Notes: generated from the sequence alone by a model not told the origin. DNA of 64,000 nt from Sphingobacteriaceae bacterium (GCA_017745075.1 JAGIAD010000011.1:1-64000), one strand, 5' to 3'; counted from the stretch's first letter, positions 52,129 through 62,205 are shown. Made by a program: numbers and translations.

Positions 52129-55122
52129 TTATAAATCGAGTTTGAAACCTAAAACAAATGTTCGCGGAATGGTGATATTTGCACCGTCGTATATTCCATT
52201 GTAATTGATCAGTTCCGGATCAACTCCCGAAAAATCGGTCAGGGTGAATACGTTTAAGGCTGTAGCATATAAATAAGCTCTCCTGATTTTTCCACCGGCT
52301 CTTTTGAATAAACCTGTTTTACTAAAATCGTAACCCAGGGTAACCGATCTTAATTTCACGTAAGAAGCGCTTTCTAAAAACAGATCCTGATCGGTCCGGT
52401 AAGCATCTACAGGGCTCCATGGATTATATATTGGATAATTTTTCTCGTTGCTAAACGATTGCCATGAAGAAACTTCTTTAACAGAGTTAATATCATTTCC
52501 TGCCTCACGGTTCACAAAACCATAACGGGTTGCTTCGTATTGGTTAATGGCTTTTTGTCCTGCCGCAAAAATAAAATTGAAGTTTAAATCAAAGTTTTGG
52601 TAAGATAACGTATTGTTCCAACCACCGGTAAATTTTGGCAGTCTATCACCAGTTAATACTTTATCTTTACTGTCGATACGGTTGTCGTTGTTATAATCAA
52701 CCCATTTCGGATCGCCTGCTTTTAGCGGGATACCATTAAAGGTTCTTCCTGCCGGTACTTCAGCATCGCTGTTATAAATGCCTTCATTAGTATATAACCA
52801 ATAACTGCCAACGGATTTACCAACCTCTAATTTATTATCGTTTTGATAAATTAACTCATTTATACCTTGAGGTAGAGCCGATAACTTGTTCTTGTTATAG
52901 CTTAAATTTAAACCTGTACTCCAGTTTAAACCATTTCTTTGTTGTATGATTGACCCATTAACCAAAAGCTCAATGCCTTTGTTGTTAATATCCATACCAG
53001 ATTTATATTCAATTGAATAACCGGTTTCAACAGGTACTGGTAAACCAATTACACTGTTTTTATCGTTACGATTATACACAGTTAGAGCCGTGTTCAATCT
53101 ACTGTTTAAAAATGATGCATCTAAAGTTACACTGGTTCTGTCAGCAAATGGCAAGCTAATTTTGTAACCAATAAAACCACTGTTATATGGGCGATTAATA
53201 CCCAATAATCCGCCGTATCCAGGAATAGTTGGCTCTTCTTCCCAACCATTTTCAGAGCGATACTGTGGTCCGGCTGCAAAGCGGTCGTCCTGGAAAATCC
53301 TTAAGGTCCTGCCCCAGCTTGCATTTAAATGTAAAGCATCAATCGCTTTATTATCTTTTAAAAACTGTTCTTTTAAGTTCCAGTTTGCACTAAATGCAGG
53401 TGTGGTTACCCAACGGCTATCTGGCTGGCCATTAGATGCGCCATCTCTCCTAACCAGCGCACTCAGCGTTAACAAATTTTTATAAGAATACTTTGCCGAA
53501 CCATAGAACGACATTAAGTTGTTACGCTCTTTATCGATGTAGCGGAAAACATAAAAATCATTGTTGGCCAGTACGTTTAAATAGTCAGGGTTATCTGCAT
53601 TACCAATAGTTTGCCTACCGTCTACGAAGGAAAGTTTAACATAATCATTAGGGCCATTATAAGCTCTTGCATAATTATATTTATAGGTATCTCCCTGCAA
53701 ACTTTGACCAAGCTCAAAATCAACAACATGATCCTTGTTTATGTCGTATTTATAACTAATAGTATTGTTAAGTGAAACCCTTTGGCTATAACCGAAATAG
53801 TTAGAAATATAACTGATACCGGCCAATAAAGTAGATGGAATAAAATAATCTCTTACTCCTTCATTATAGTTAAACAAACCGGTAGTTGAAATCACAAATT
53901 TATTAACCTTAGCACTTAGTGTCAGACTTCCGTTCAAAACAGTAGAGCGGTTATTATCAACATTTCTATCATTTTGAGTTAGATAGCTGGCATAAGATTC
54001 GGCATTTGGAGAAAGTGGGCTACTTAAATCGGGGATATAACGTGTTTCTGCAAAACGGTCGCGTAAACTTTTATTTCTGGTACGATCTAAACGGGCCGTA
54101 TTCACAGTACTCGACACAGTAAGCCACTTAAACGGGGCCATATTTATACCGAAAAACAGGTTATAGCGGTTAATTCCCGTATCATCGGCATTACCGGCAT
54201 TTTTTGTTCCTGAACCAAAAAATCTGAAATTTGCTCTTTCAGTACCGCCTGTAATACCCAGGTCGGCAGAAAATGTCGGCGTATTTTGATAGTAAAGGTC
54301 AGTCCAGTTAGACGGGCCAAAATAAGCTACATTAGTAGAATCCCTTAAATAAGATGCCGGGCTGCCGGTTGGATTATATTTTTTATAAAACTGGCTTCTG
54401 AAATTATTCTCGTAAACACCATTAATGGTATTTACCTTCGGAGCTGTTACATAACCGAAATAACTATTTAAGCTAATATCCCGTAGTCCGCCTTTAGCAT
54501 TTTTAGTGGTAATATATATAGCACCATTAACTGCATTCGGACCAAGTTTAGCCAGTTCGAAAGGATCTTTGATAACAGTAATTGACTGGATGTTATTGAT
54601 ATCTATTTGCGACAGTAAATTAGTTGCAGGACCAATCCTGTTGTAATCATACTTTTGTACATCAAAGGCAAATGGATTATCTGCAACCAAAGGCACTCCA
54701 TTTAAATAAACTGCCGGCTGTAATGCATAAATATCTTTTTTATTAAACAATAAGCCAGATGTTCCCTGAACAATCATACTTTGTTCAGTCCCAGGTTCTC
54801 CATTTGGTTCCTGCACATAAACCCCAGCCAAATTGCCTTTAATAATCTGCTGTAACGACAAATTAGGAACCGGCGTGGCCGAACGGATGTTAATTGTATC
54901 GCGCACTGTTTTAAATTTCTGCAACGCCCTGATCATTTGCCCGATAGTATCTGTTTTTACAGAAAATGTTGCTGGCTCTTTTTTAACTTTTGTGGTATCC
55001 TGCTGAAAAGCAAAATACATACTGTTAGTCCCCTTTACCACTACCGCGTTGGCGTGCAAAGTGTGAGATCCAAAAACAGATAAAAACAAGGCAAAACAAA
55101 TGCTTGTGTAAATTTTAACCAT
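52129..55122 (-). CDS. SusC/RagA-family TonB-linked transporter (II), lacking the usual N-terminal domain
   Basis: 997 aa. After the signal peptide (to ~residue 25) the protein goes through a Lys-rich linker straight to the plug (LSLQQIIKGNLAGVYVQEPN, GLLFNKKDIY, PAVYLNGVPLV, VIKDPFELAKLGPNAVNGAI). The carboxypeptidase-regulatory-like domain that precedes the plug in SusC I is missing. The barrel ends in TFVLGFKLDL. First gene of the 11-gene operon; 759 bp of non-coding DNA with two LacI-type operators lies upstream. Confidence 0.9.
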   Translation of the reverse strand: MVKIYTSICFALFLSVFGSHTLHANAVVVKGTNSMYFAFQQDTTKVKKEPATFSVKTDTIGQMIRALQKFKTVRDTINIRSATPVPNLSLQQIIKGNLAGVYVQEPNGEPGTEQSMIVQGTSGLLFNKKDIYALQPAVYLNGVPLVADNPFAFDVQKYDYNRIGPATNLLSQIDINNIQSITVIKDPFELAKLGPNAVNGAIYITTKNAKGGLRDISLNSYFGYVTAPKVNTINGVYENNFRSQFYKKYNPTGSPASYLRDSTNVAYFGPSNWTDLYYQNTPTFSADLGITGGTERANFRFFGSGTKNAGNADDTGINRYNLFFGINMAPFKWLTVSSTVNTARLDRTRNKSLRDRFAETRYIPDLSSPLSPNAESYASYLTQNDRNVDNNRSTVLNGSLTLSAKVNKFVISTTGLFNYNEGVRDYFIPSTLLAGISYISNYFGYSQRVSLNNTISYKYDINKDHVVDFELGQSLQGDTYKYNYARAYNGPNDYVKLSFVDGRQTIGNADNPDYLNVLANNDFYVFRYIDKERNNLMSFYGSAKYSYKNLLTLSALVRRDGASNGQPDSRWVTTPAFSANWNLKEQFLKDNKAIDALHLNASWGRTLRIFQDDRFAAGPQYRSENGWEEEPTIPGYGGLLGINRPYNSGFIGYKISLPFADRTSVTLDASFLNSRLNTALTVYNRNDKNSVIGLPVPVETGYSIEYKSGMDINNKGIELLVNGSIIQQRNGLNWSTGLNLSYNKNKLSALPQGINELIYQNDNKLEVGKSVGSYWLYTNEGIYNSDAEVPAGRTFNGIPLKAGDPKWVDYNNDNRIDSKDKVLTGDRLPKFTGGWNNTLSYQNFDLNFNFIFAAGQKAINQYEATRYGFVNREAGNDINSVKEVSSWQSFSNEKNYPIYNPWSPVDAYRTDQDLFLESASYVKLRSVTLGYDFSKTGLFKRAGGKIRRAYLYATALNVFTLTDFSGVDPELINYNGIYDGANITIPRTFVLGFKLDL

Positions 55123-55881
55123 TTGATTAGTTTTTGTTTGATTTTTTAAAGAAGAAACTCGGTTGCTTAAAAAGTAATTGAGAAATTACCCTTGTTTGTT
55201 TTTTTTTGGCATAGCGATGCCCGGTGACAAAAAGTAAAATTTTTGAACATACGAATGAGTTTGGATTAGAATGGTTAATATTAATTCACAGTCCAAATAG
55301 TCAGGACCATGAACGGTTAGTTATTGTTTTGTTATACCCTGGTTAGTGGTTATTTTATTAATTAATTACTCCTGTGGTTAGCAGGTTTTTTTGCTCGTAC
55401 ACTAAAAATAAAATATCGGCTCGTTATGGTTTGTTAATGCAAGGTATAGATTAAGAAAGCTGAATTTTTATTTTTTTCAACGCAAACGTTTGCCTAAAAA
55501 AATGCTTTAATCCCTTAATTAAAGGCACATAAGTGATCTTAAAACCCATGAAGGTTACATATTTTTATGTTTTTTATAAAAGCGGCATCCTATTATTATG
55601 CATTGGGCTTAAAAAAACATTGAAATGACAATTGGAGTTATTGCAAAAATTAATACGTTGTAATCAGATTTTACTTAAGTATAGATTTTTAAATACAACC
55701 GGAATTTTTATATAGCGACACTAAAAATTATGGTACACAAACTAAGCGCAAACGTTTGTTTTTTTTGCATACACAAAAGAAATAAAAGTACAAACAGCTG
55801 ATTATAAATAAATTATAAAACAAAAAAAGTTATAAAACCATTCATGAATTTATTTAAAACAATAAACTTTATTTCCTTTTT
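55123..55881. promoter_or_regulatory. Regulatory region of the Sus operon with two LacI-type operators
   Basis: GCAAACGTTTGC (55482-55493, perfect 12-bp palindrome) and GCAAACGTTTGT (55748-55759) lie 360 and 626 bp upstream of the SusC II start. Both are preceded by CG or GC as in the GH2 copy. The rest of this 759-bp region is AT-rich and holds no ORF of note; no clear -7 box was identified. Two spaced operators would permit DNA looping. Confidence 0.7.
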
Positions 55882-57585
55882 TTAGCATAAAATCCTGTCA
55901 ATCACAGCTTTTGATGCCGCTTCGCAAAAGTCTATTCCGGAATAATCAGGATTGTAACCGCCAATGTAAGGAACAGCCATCATGTAAATCCTTTTGTTCG
56001 AAATACCATTTCTATCAACCACCTGAAAATGATCATTTATCGTAATTCCAGGTACTGTTAAAAAGTAGGTATTATCTTCCCGGCTCACCAGATCGTTATG
56101 CTTCATCTCGGCTTTTCCGTTTTCGGCCGATTTAAACCTCAATCTTGCAGGGCTCAGTGTTCCATTCCCGATGAGGCTTTTAAACGGAAAATCGTTAAAA
56201 GAAAGGTGGGGCTGACCAATACAATCGATAAATGTATTGAAGTGTTGAACCGTTTTTTTTCCGTTTATTTTGTAGTGATAATCTGCACCACCGGTTTTTA
56301 GCGGTTCTACTTTGGCATCATCTCCTACAGCAACAATACTTAGTATGCCGGCTTCGTGTAAGGCCAACAGCTCCCTGCACGAGCTTTGAGGCACAAATGC
56401 AATTACAATAGAAATTAAAGGCATTAATACTTTTTGCAGACGTTCCATATCTTCTGCCGAAAGGTATTTTGCAGGGTAGTTCATGGCAAAACTTAAAATG
56501 GCAAGGGCTTCTTTCCAATAAATGGATTTTCTCTTTTCGATGGATTTATCGGCCTCTTCGTATTCTTTTTTAAAAAGCTCAAAGGGGTCCATCTGTTCCC
56601 TATACCCCATCATGGCCTCTACAAAAGCTTCGAGGTTCATCTCTTTGATCTGTTCATAAAAAGCAGGATCTTTTTTAATGAATATTTCTTTGAAATTCTT
56701 TTCAAACACAAAATCCAACGGCAAAAAGCCCCCGTTCCTGGCTATGCTTTCATGGATTTCCGCCTTGCTCAACGTTTCATCCTTGCCCAGGTGCGAATCC
56801 TCTAAATGAAACCTGATGGCCGGTAGAAGCCCGCTTCTCGAATGCATTACAATCTTAAAACCATCGCTATCAGCATTATACGAGTAACTATTATCTTCAT
56901 TATGGGTAAATTTTCCATTTACTCTGGCCAGGGTTCTTAACGCATCAATTGCTGTTAACGATGACCCCATAATACCTACGGCATGATCTAACTTTAAAGC
57001 AAGTTTTTTGGGTGGGTAAGGCGAATCAAAATAATTGGGAATTTTACCTTCGTATTTCTTTGGCCAGTTATGGCCGATGCATATAATTACCTGATCGAAA
57101 TAGGCTTTATTTTTGTTTTTAACGCAAACAGTTACCTTATTCTTTTTTGGATAATCAATAATATCTTCTACTCTGCAGTTTAAGTATACTTTGGTTCTAA
57201 TGCCTTTTTTTAATGCAGCATTTTTCAATAAATTAAATTGGGCAGATAAATATTCACCAAAAAATAGCCTCGGAAGCACCTTATATTCGTTAAATTTCTC
57301 TTCGTTAATGTCGAATTTTTTTAAGATCGCTTTTGGCGCAATTTTTACCCAATCTTCTATAGAATTATAGATAATCGGAATTTCATTATCCGATACATTG
57401 GTAATATGCTCTACATTGGCTCCCTCGGCACTGTAGGGCATACCGGCCCCCAGGTAATCTTTCCTCTCGAATATGGTAATTTCATAATCTGCAGTAAGTG
57501 GTTCGGTTAATCTCTTATACATGAAAAGACCGCTTGGGCCACCACCAATAATTGCGATTTTCTTTTTTACTGTTTTCTTATCCAT
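55882..57585 (-). CDS. FAD/NAD(P)-binding oxidoreductase of unknown substrate
   Basis: 567 aa. The N-terminal Rossmann loop IAIIGGGPSGLFMYKRL (residues ~9-25) is followed by FERKDYLGAGMPYS, then FFGEYLSAQFNLL, and a second dinucleotide loop GIMGSSLTAIDALRTL near residue 205. Similar to the FAD-NAD(P)-binding proteins related to HpyO-type hydroxylases. It precedes the Sus operon on the same strand but is separated by 759 bp, so it is probably transcribed separately. Confidence 0.8.
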   Translation of the reverse strand: MDKKTVKKKIAIIGGGPSGLFMYKRLTEPLTADYEITIFERKDYLGAGMPYSAEGANVEHITNVSDNEIPIIYNSIEDWVKIAPKAILKKFDINEEKFNEYKVLPRLFFGEYLSAQFNLLKNAALKKGIRTKVYLNCRVEDIIDYPKKNKVTVCVKNKNKAYFDQVIICIGHNWPKKYEGKIPNYFDSPYPPKKLALKLDHAVGIMGSSLTAIDALRTLARVNGKFTHNEDNSYSYNADSDGFKIVMHSRSGLLPAIRFHLEDSHLGKDETLSKAEIHESIARNGGFLPLDFVFEKNFKEIFIKKDPAFYEQIKEMNLEAFVEAMMGYREQMDPFELFKKEYEEADKSIEKRKSIYWKEALAILSFAMNYPAKYLSAEDMERLQKVLMPLISIVIAFVPQSSCRELLALHEAGILSIVAVGDDAKVEPLKTGGADYHYKINGKKTVQHFNTFIDCIGQPHLSFNDFPFKSLIGNGTLSPARLRFKSAENGKAEMKHNDLVSREDNTYFLTVPGITINDHFQVVDRNGISNKRIYMMAVPYIGGYNPDYSGIDFCEAASKAVIDRILC

Positions 57586-58066
57586 TTATAGTTGATAAAA
57601 TCGTAAAAACGGAAAATTGTTTTGGTTGCAGTAGAATAAGTCAGAAAGTCGGGAGTCAGAGGATTATATTGCAACAATGTGGATGATGGAAAATGTAAGA
57701 GGGATGACGGAATTGAGTGAACGAGAGAATACTCTTTAAGTGTTACATCCTAGAGTAAACCTGTTTAAATAGATTTCTCCACTTCATATTGTTCCGGTCG
57801 GGATGACGACCATTCTGTTTGAGTTGTCATCCTGAGCGCAGTGAAGGATCTTTTTAAGACCAACATTCCGGAATAATACCAAAGATACTTCACCCTCTGT
57901 GCTTTCTTTGTGTTCTCCATGGTAAAAAAACAAAGAAAACCATAAAAGCCAAGAACCTATTTTGATTAATGCTGTTAAAAGATGAGGGAGTTTGCCATTT
58001 GGAGTTACCCAATGAACGATTAAACCAATCTAACAAATAACCAGTGAACTAATGACTAACGCATCA
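57586..58066. repeat. Intergenic region with a repeat fragment
   Basis: This 480-bp gap between divergent genes carries GTCATCCTGAGCGCAGTGAA at 57826-57845, followed by GGATCTTTTT, another family of Bacteroidota interspersed repeat, next to a reversed GGGATGACGACC block (57800-57811). No ORF of note; promoters for the genes on both sides must lie here but were not resolved. Confidence 0.6.
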
Positions 58067-58627
58067 ATGAACAATTTAAAACTATACATGATCCTGCTCG
58101 GCTCGAAAGCCCCGAAACGAAATGTAGAGCAGCACGATTATTTCTTCGGCATTGCACATTCACTTAAGGATCTTGTACCTGAAATTAAAGCATTTTGGCC
58201 AGGAACCGGTACAAGTTTGCATATTGATGGCTGGCGGGAAGTAAATAAGGTAGATGATTACGAAATCAGTATTAAGCCAAGGGAAGTGCATACACCGCTT
58301 TCCTTACATAAATTGTTCTTTATCAACCTTGGGGGCTATTTATCCAACAAATTGTACGAACAGCATCACATTGTACTGTCGGTTCATGATGAAAGGGCTA
58401 AAGCTATACAGGATGCCAAGAAAACTGTGTTTTTTAAAACCAATTCGGCAAAAGGGGCCAATTCCCATATCGACGAAAAATATGGCATCGACGTAGATGA
58501 TATTTATAAAATCGAGGATATTTTAAGCGAAGAGGCCAAACAGAAATACCATATCGAAATAAAACCATCTTCAGGATTACCTGAAGATGAGATTCATTTG
58601 GGTTATTTTAGGCTGGATAAATTATGA
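58067..58627 (+). CDS. DUF1543-family protein
   Basis: 186 aa from ATG 58067 (MNNLKLYMILLG, the usual start of this family); an in-frame ATG five codons earlier exists. Two related halves with the QHDYFFGIAHSLKDLVPEIK and HIDGWREVNKVDDYEI blocks in the first, and HLGYFRLDKL at the end. Cytoplasmic, function unknown. Monocistronic and convergent with the next gene, with stops 4 bp apart. Confidence 0.85.
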   Translation: MNNLKLYMILLGSKAPKRNVEQHDYFFGIAHSLKDLVPEIKAFWPGTGTSLHIDGWREVNKVDDYEISIKPREVHTPLSLHKLFFINLGGYLSNKLYEQHHIVLSVHDERAKAIQDAKKTVFFKTNSAKGANSHIDEKYGIDVDDIYKIEDILSEEAKQKYHIEIKPSSGLPEDEIHLGYFRLDKL

Positions 58628-58631
58628 GTAA

Positions 58632-59429
58632 TTACTTTTTAGCGAGGCTTTTTAACCAAGCTACCAGGTCGTAGGCTGCTTTATCATTTTCGAAGCCCAT
58701 TTCTTTTGGCAAACGACCATTTACATATTCATTGTACAACCATGGATCGGCAATGGCAACTACATTTCCTTTACCAAATTTGGTAGTAGCGATAACCGTT
58801 GCACCTGCTGCATTTTTCAATACTGGTTTTGCACTGTTTTTGGTATCGATTGAGCACACGTCCTTCATAAATATTTTTTTGGCTGTCTTAAATACCGTAT
58901 TATTTTTTATGGCAATACCGCCATCTTCAAAATGTGCATCATCAATTACATGGTTTTGCATCTCGTTGGTAAAATGCATACCAAATACATTGGCAAGTTT
59001 ATTAAAATGCGGTAATTCTACATTGGCGCTATCGTTGGCAAACATCACCAATACCCCACCCTGCTTTACCCAGGCTGAAATAGCAGCAATATGGCTGGCC
59101 TCAATGTAATTCGGTTTAGGGTTTTCTTTCGGACGATCGGGATCTACAATTAAGTAAACATCACTTCCTTTTAAATTGGCCAGTGTTGGTGCGGTTTCAA
59201 GCGAATCCAGTTTAAATCCCTGCTTTTTAAATACTTCACCAAGAATAGAAAAACCACTCATTGCCCGCTCACTCCACATGTAATGAAAACGGATTTCTTT
59301 ACCCTCTTTATCTTTACGGGTTTCGCGGTTAAAGAAATAATCTAAAGTAACGGTTTGTGCGCTCGCCAGAATAGATGAGCAGATTAAAGAAGAAAGAATG
59401 CAAACTCTAAAAAGCATTTTCATAAACAT
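58632..59429 (-). CDS. Exported DUF4350-like protein
   Basis: 265 aa; signal peptide ending ILASAQ. VTLDYFFNRETRKDKEGKEI and RFHYMWSERAMSGFSILGE resemble the C-terminal domain found attached to unsaturated rhamnogalacturonyl hydrolases (GH105) in Bacteroidota. The Rossmann-like core is GSDVYLIVDPDRP, AISAWVKQGGVLVMFAND and FGKGNVVAIADPWLYNEYV. No catalytic residues are recognised. Stand-alone version, no linked glycoside hydrolase gene here. Confidence 0.75.
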   Translation of the reverse strand: MFMKMLFRVCILSSLICSSILASAQTVTLDYFFNRETRKDKEGKEIRFHYMWSERAMSGFSILGEVFKKQGFKLDSLETAPTLANLKGSDVYLIVDPDRPKENPKPNYIEASHIAAISAWVKQGGVLVMFANDSANVELPHFNKLANVFGMHFTNEMQNHVIDDAHFEDGGIAIKNNTVFKTAKKIFMKDVCSIDTKNSAKPVLKNAAGATVIATTKFGKGNVVAIADPWLYNEYVNGRLPKEMGFENDKAAYDLVAWLKSLAKK

Positions 59430-59605
59430 ATATGGTTAAATTGTAACTCAAGTAGTATCTCCAAAAGTATAAAATTTAACCATAATCGGATTGTTGTAAT
59501 TAATTTAAAGTGGCATCATCAGCTATAAAACTTGTTTTAATATCAAACTAAATTGATTTAACATAATAAAAAAAATACGCTGGTGCTTAAAATCAATGAA
59601 ACAGG

Positions 59606-59752
59606 CTAGAGCCAATGCAGGTAATCATGCTCCCCATCATTTTTTTTCTTATTTACTTTAAGCCGCCTTCTATAGAGCGCCACTAAAAAGAAAGCAATGA
59701 TCAGAAGACTAGCCCCTATCTGCGCTATACTTTCTAAATCGAGTTCTGACAT
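59606..59752 (-). CDS. Small single-pass membrane protein (48 aa)
   Basis: Starts MSELDLESIAQIGASLL; one hydrophobic helix (residues ~12-28, ending ALYRRRLK) and a charged cytoplasmic tail KVNKKKNDGEHDYLHWL. The ATG is 19 bp after the DUF1015 stop, same strand, so it is likely the third gene of the serC operon. Too short for routine gene callers. Topology by the positive-inside rule puts the C-terminus in the cytoplasm. Function unknown. Confidence 0.6.
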   Translation of the reverse strand: MSELDLESIAQIGASLLIIAFFLVALYRRRLKVNKKKNDGEHDYLHWL

Positions 59753-59771
59753 ATTGTTTGATTTATTAGGT

Positions 59772-60896
59772 TTAACGATTAATACACATCTGTTCGCCTT
59801 TAGCCGTGATGGCTACCGGACTGCTTGCCATAAATCCCTGAGGCACCTTAGGGGCTATCCAGGTAGATTTGGGTGGCAAAAACTCAACCTTCTCTGCAGT
59901 GGTAATAAAGGCATCTACCGTCATTGGAAAAAGAGAAAAACCAATCGATGTTTCATTACTGTTCAGCGCTGCAAGAAATTCAGCCCACTTGCCATCCGGA
60001 AAACAGATCAGTCTTTCATCTTCCTTGGAGTTATTGATACCGAGTACTGCCGATAGGATTTTATCCTGTAAAATCACTGTATCAGGCAGTCCTGACAATG
60101 CCATAGAAGCTTTATTTAAATCCAGTTGATACCATTCACCCTTAAAACAAAGACCTAACCTGTTCTTCCTGTCAGGTTTATAAGCCTTGTTATTGGGTAT
60201 TTTTGAGATATAATAATACTGTTGCAGTTTTTCCATCAACAAGGCATCAGAAATATTTACACCGGCAACCACCCTATGAAAGGCACCTATTGAAATTACA
60301 TCTTCAGAAACAAATAGCGAACTGATGTGCTGGGGAATACTTTTCTGTAGTGAACAGGCTGCTTCCAACCGGTGATGGCCGTCGGCAAGGTAAACTGCCT
60401 CAAGTTTCATAAATTCGCCGACAAATTTTTCGACCACATCTTCTTCCAGCACCTGATAAAGAAAATGTCCCATCTGCGACCATTCGCTTGGCACAGGTTC
60501 GCGTGTACGCAGCACAAAATCAATCAGGGCATCTAAAGTTTTGTTCTTTTTATGAACCAATAAAATAGGCGATTTTTGCATTTTCTTATTTCTGCGGTCT
60601 ATTTTAAGCGATTCTACTTTCGACGATACCGTTTCTTCATGTCTTTTAATTGCATTTACAGCTGTTTGGGAAAGATCGATGTCTGCCCAGATTCCCCTCA
60701 TTATATCAAATTCACCATGAAATTCATAAACATAAATAGCCGGTCGATCTTCTAAAGGACATCCGAATAAATGGAGCAGGTCTTCAAAAGAAAGCTGCTC
60801 ATTTTTATGCACGCCGCCTTTTACCTGATCAGAAATCATCAGGTCGAATATGTCTTTGCCAGGCTGTAATGCCTTTAATGGTGAAATTTTTATCAT
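59772..60896 (-). CDS. DUF1015-family protein linked to serine biosynthesis
   Basis: 374 aa, cytoplasmic. The ADGHHRLEAA motif near residue 170 and AIYVYEFHG, KRHEETVSSKVESLK blocks are typical of DUF1015. Members are commonly next to serC or serA in Bacteroidota, which fits here (9 bp after serC). Biochemical role not established. No serA is found in this window. Confidence 0.88.
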   Translation of the reverse strand: MIKISPLKALQPGKDIFDLMISDQVKGGVHKNEQLSFEDLLHLFGCPLEDRPAIYVYEFHGEFDIMRGIWADIDLSQTAVNAIKRHEETVSSKVESLKIDRRNKKMQKSPILLVHKKNKTLDALIDFVLRTREPVPSEWSQMGHFLYQVLEEDVVEKFVGEFMKLEAVYLADGHHRLEAACSLQKSIPQHISSLFVSEDVISIGAFHRVVAGVNISDALLMEKLQQYYYISKIPNNKAYKPDRKNRLGLCFKGEWYQLDLNKASMALSGLPDTVILQDKILSAVLGINNSKEDERLICFPDGKWAEFLAALNSNETSIGFSLFPMTVDAFITTAEKVEFLPPKSTWIAPKVPQGFMASSPVAITAKGEQMCINR

Positions 60897-60905
60897 CTTG
60901 TGGGC

Positions 60906-62003
60906 TTATTCTAGTTCGAAAACGGTTTTATCGCTGTATATTTTTTCAAAACTGGCCATGGCATTTACCAGAACTTCAACACTCGATAATGGAAGTGCAT
61001 TGTAAAGTGAAGCCCTAAATCCGCCAACTGTTCTGTAACCTCTTATACCTACAATACCCTGATCTGCTGCGAACTTTAAGAATCCGGTTTCTACCTCCTT
61101 ATTAACAGCCAAAAAAGTAACGTTCATCCTCGAGCGGTGCTCAACGGTTGCCGTACCGTAAAAAAGAGGATTGCGGTCTATTTCAGCATATAATAATTTT
61201 GCTTTTTCTATATTTCTTTGCTCTATCCCGCTTACACCACCCTGATCTTTAAGCCATAATAAATTGAGCATAGCTACATAAATGGAAAAAACGGGCGGCG
61301 TATTGTACATGCTCATATTATCGCGGAATACGCGGTAGTCCATCATGGAGGGGATTTCTTTTTTTGCCCGGTCAAGAAATTCATTTTTAGCGATAACGAG
61401 GGTCATTCCGGCCGGTCCCATATTCTTTTGGGCACCCGCGTAAATAAGGTCAAAATCGTTAATGTCAATTTTTCTGGAAAAAATATCCGACGACATATCG
61501 CAGATCACCGGAACACCTGTAGCTGAAAAATCAAATATCTCTGTTCCTTCAATGGTATTGTTTGAAGTATAATGGATGTAAGCAGATTGGTTATCGATAT
61601 GAAACTGACCGGGTATATATGCATAATTTTTATCTTTCGATGAAGCCACCACCTCTACTTCACCAAATAACCTGGCTTCTTTAATGGCTTTCTGTGCAAA
61701 ATAGCCCGTATCAAGATATGAAGCTTTTTTTCCTGCAGTCAAAAAATTCATCGGAACCATGGCAAATTGCGTACTGGCCCCACCCTGTAAAAAAAGCACT
61801 GAATAGTGATCAGGAACAGACAACAATTCGCGCACCAAAAGCTGGGTTTTAAGCACCACATCTTCGAACTCTGGCGATCGGTGTGAAACTTCTAAAATAG
61901 ATAAACCCATTCCGTTCCAGTTGATTACCGACCGGGCAGCTTGTTCCATTACCGATGCTGGCAATATACATGGGCCAGCACCAAAGTTGTGTTTTTTATA
62001 CAT
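60906..62003 (-). CDS. serC: Phosphoserine aminotransferase
   Basis: PLP enzyme that converts 3-phosphohydroxypyruvate and glutamate to phosphoserine, the second step of serine synthesis. 365 aa. NFGAGPCILP at the start, LFLQGGASTQFAMVPMNFL, and the Schiff-base Lys in YAGAQKNMGPAGM near residue 195. RGYRTVGGFRASLYNA at the C-terminus is the family signature. Serine also feeds cysteine synthesis. Divergent from an Lrp regulator; first gene of serC - DUF1015 - small membrane protein. Confidence 0.95.
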   Translation of the reverse strand: MYKKHNFGAGPCILPASVMEQAARSVINWNGMGLSILEVSHRSPEFEDVVLKTQLLVRELLSVPDHYSVLFLQGGASTQFAMVPMNFLTAGKKASYLDTGYFAQKAIKEARLFGEVEVVASSKDKNYAYIPGQFHIDNQSAYIHYTSNNTIEGTEIFDFSATGVPVICDMSSDIFSRKIDINDFDLIYAGAQKNMGPAGMTLVIAKNEFLDRAKKEIPSMMDYRVFRDNMSMYNTPPVFSIYVAMLNLLWLKDQGGVSGIEQRNIEKAKLLYAEIDRNPLFYGTATVEHRSRMNVTFLAVNKEVETGFLKFAADQGIVGIRGYRTVGGFRASLYNALPLSSVEVLVNAMASFEKIYSDKTVFELE

Positions 62004-62081
62004 GATAAAATAATATTCGGTTAAACTAATTCCATGTAAAGATCAGTAGTTAAGCAGTTTATACCGAAACAACCTTTTTTT

Positions 62082-62104
62082 TTGATAAAAATTATTTTTA
62101 TCAA
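62082..62104. repeat. Perfect palindrome in the serC upstream region
   Basis: TTGATAAAAA-TTA-TTTTTATCAA is a 10-3-10 perfect inverted repeat 79 bp upstream of the serC start. It may be an operator or an RNA hairpin in the serC 5' UTR; it has no T-run on the minus strand. Confidence 0.5.
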
Positions 62105-62205
62105 GCCCTAAACTTTACAAAAATTTGGTTTAAAGAATCAAAAAAACAAGGCCACAGAATATAATTTTTATTGACCTCTTCCATTCCCCTCTATTATTGT
62201 AAAAA

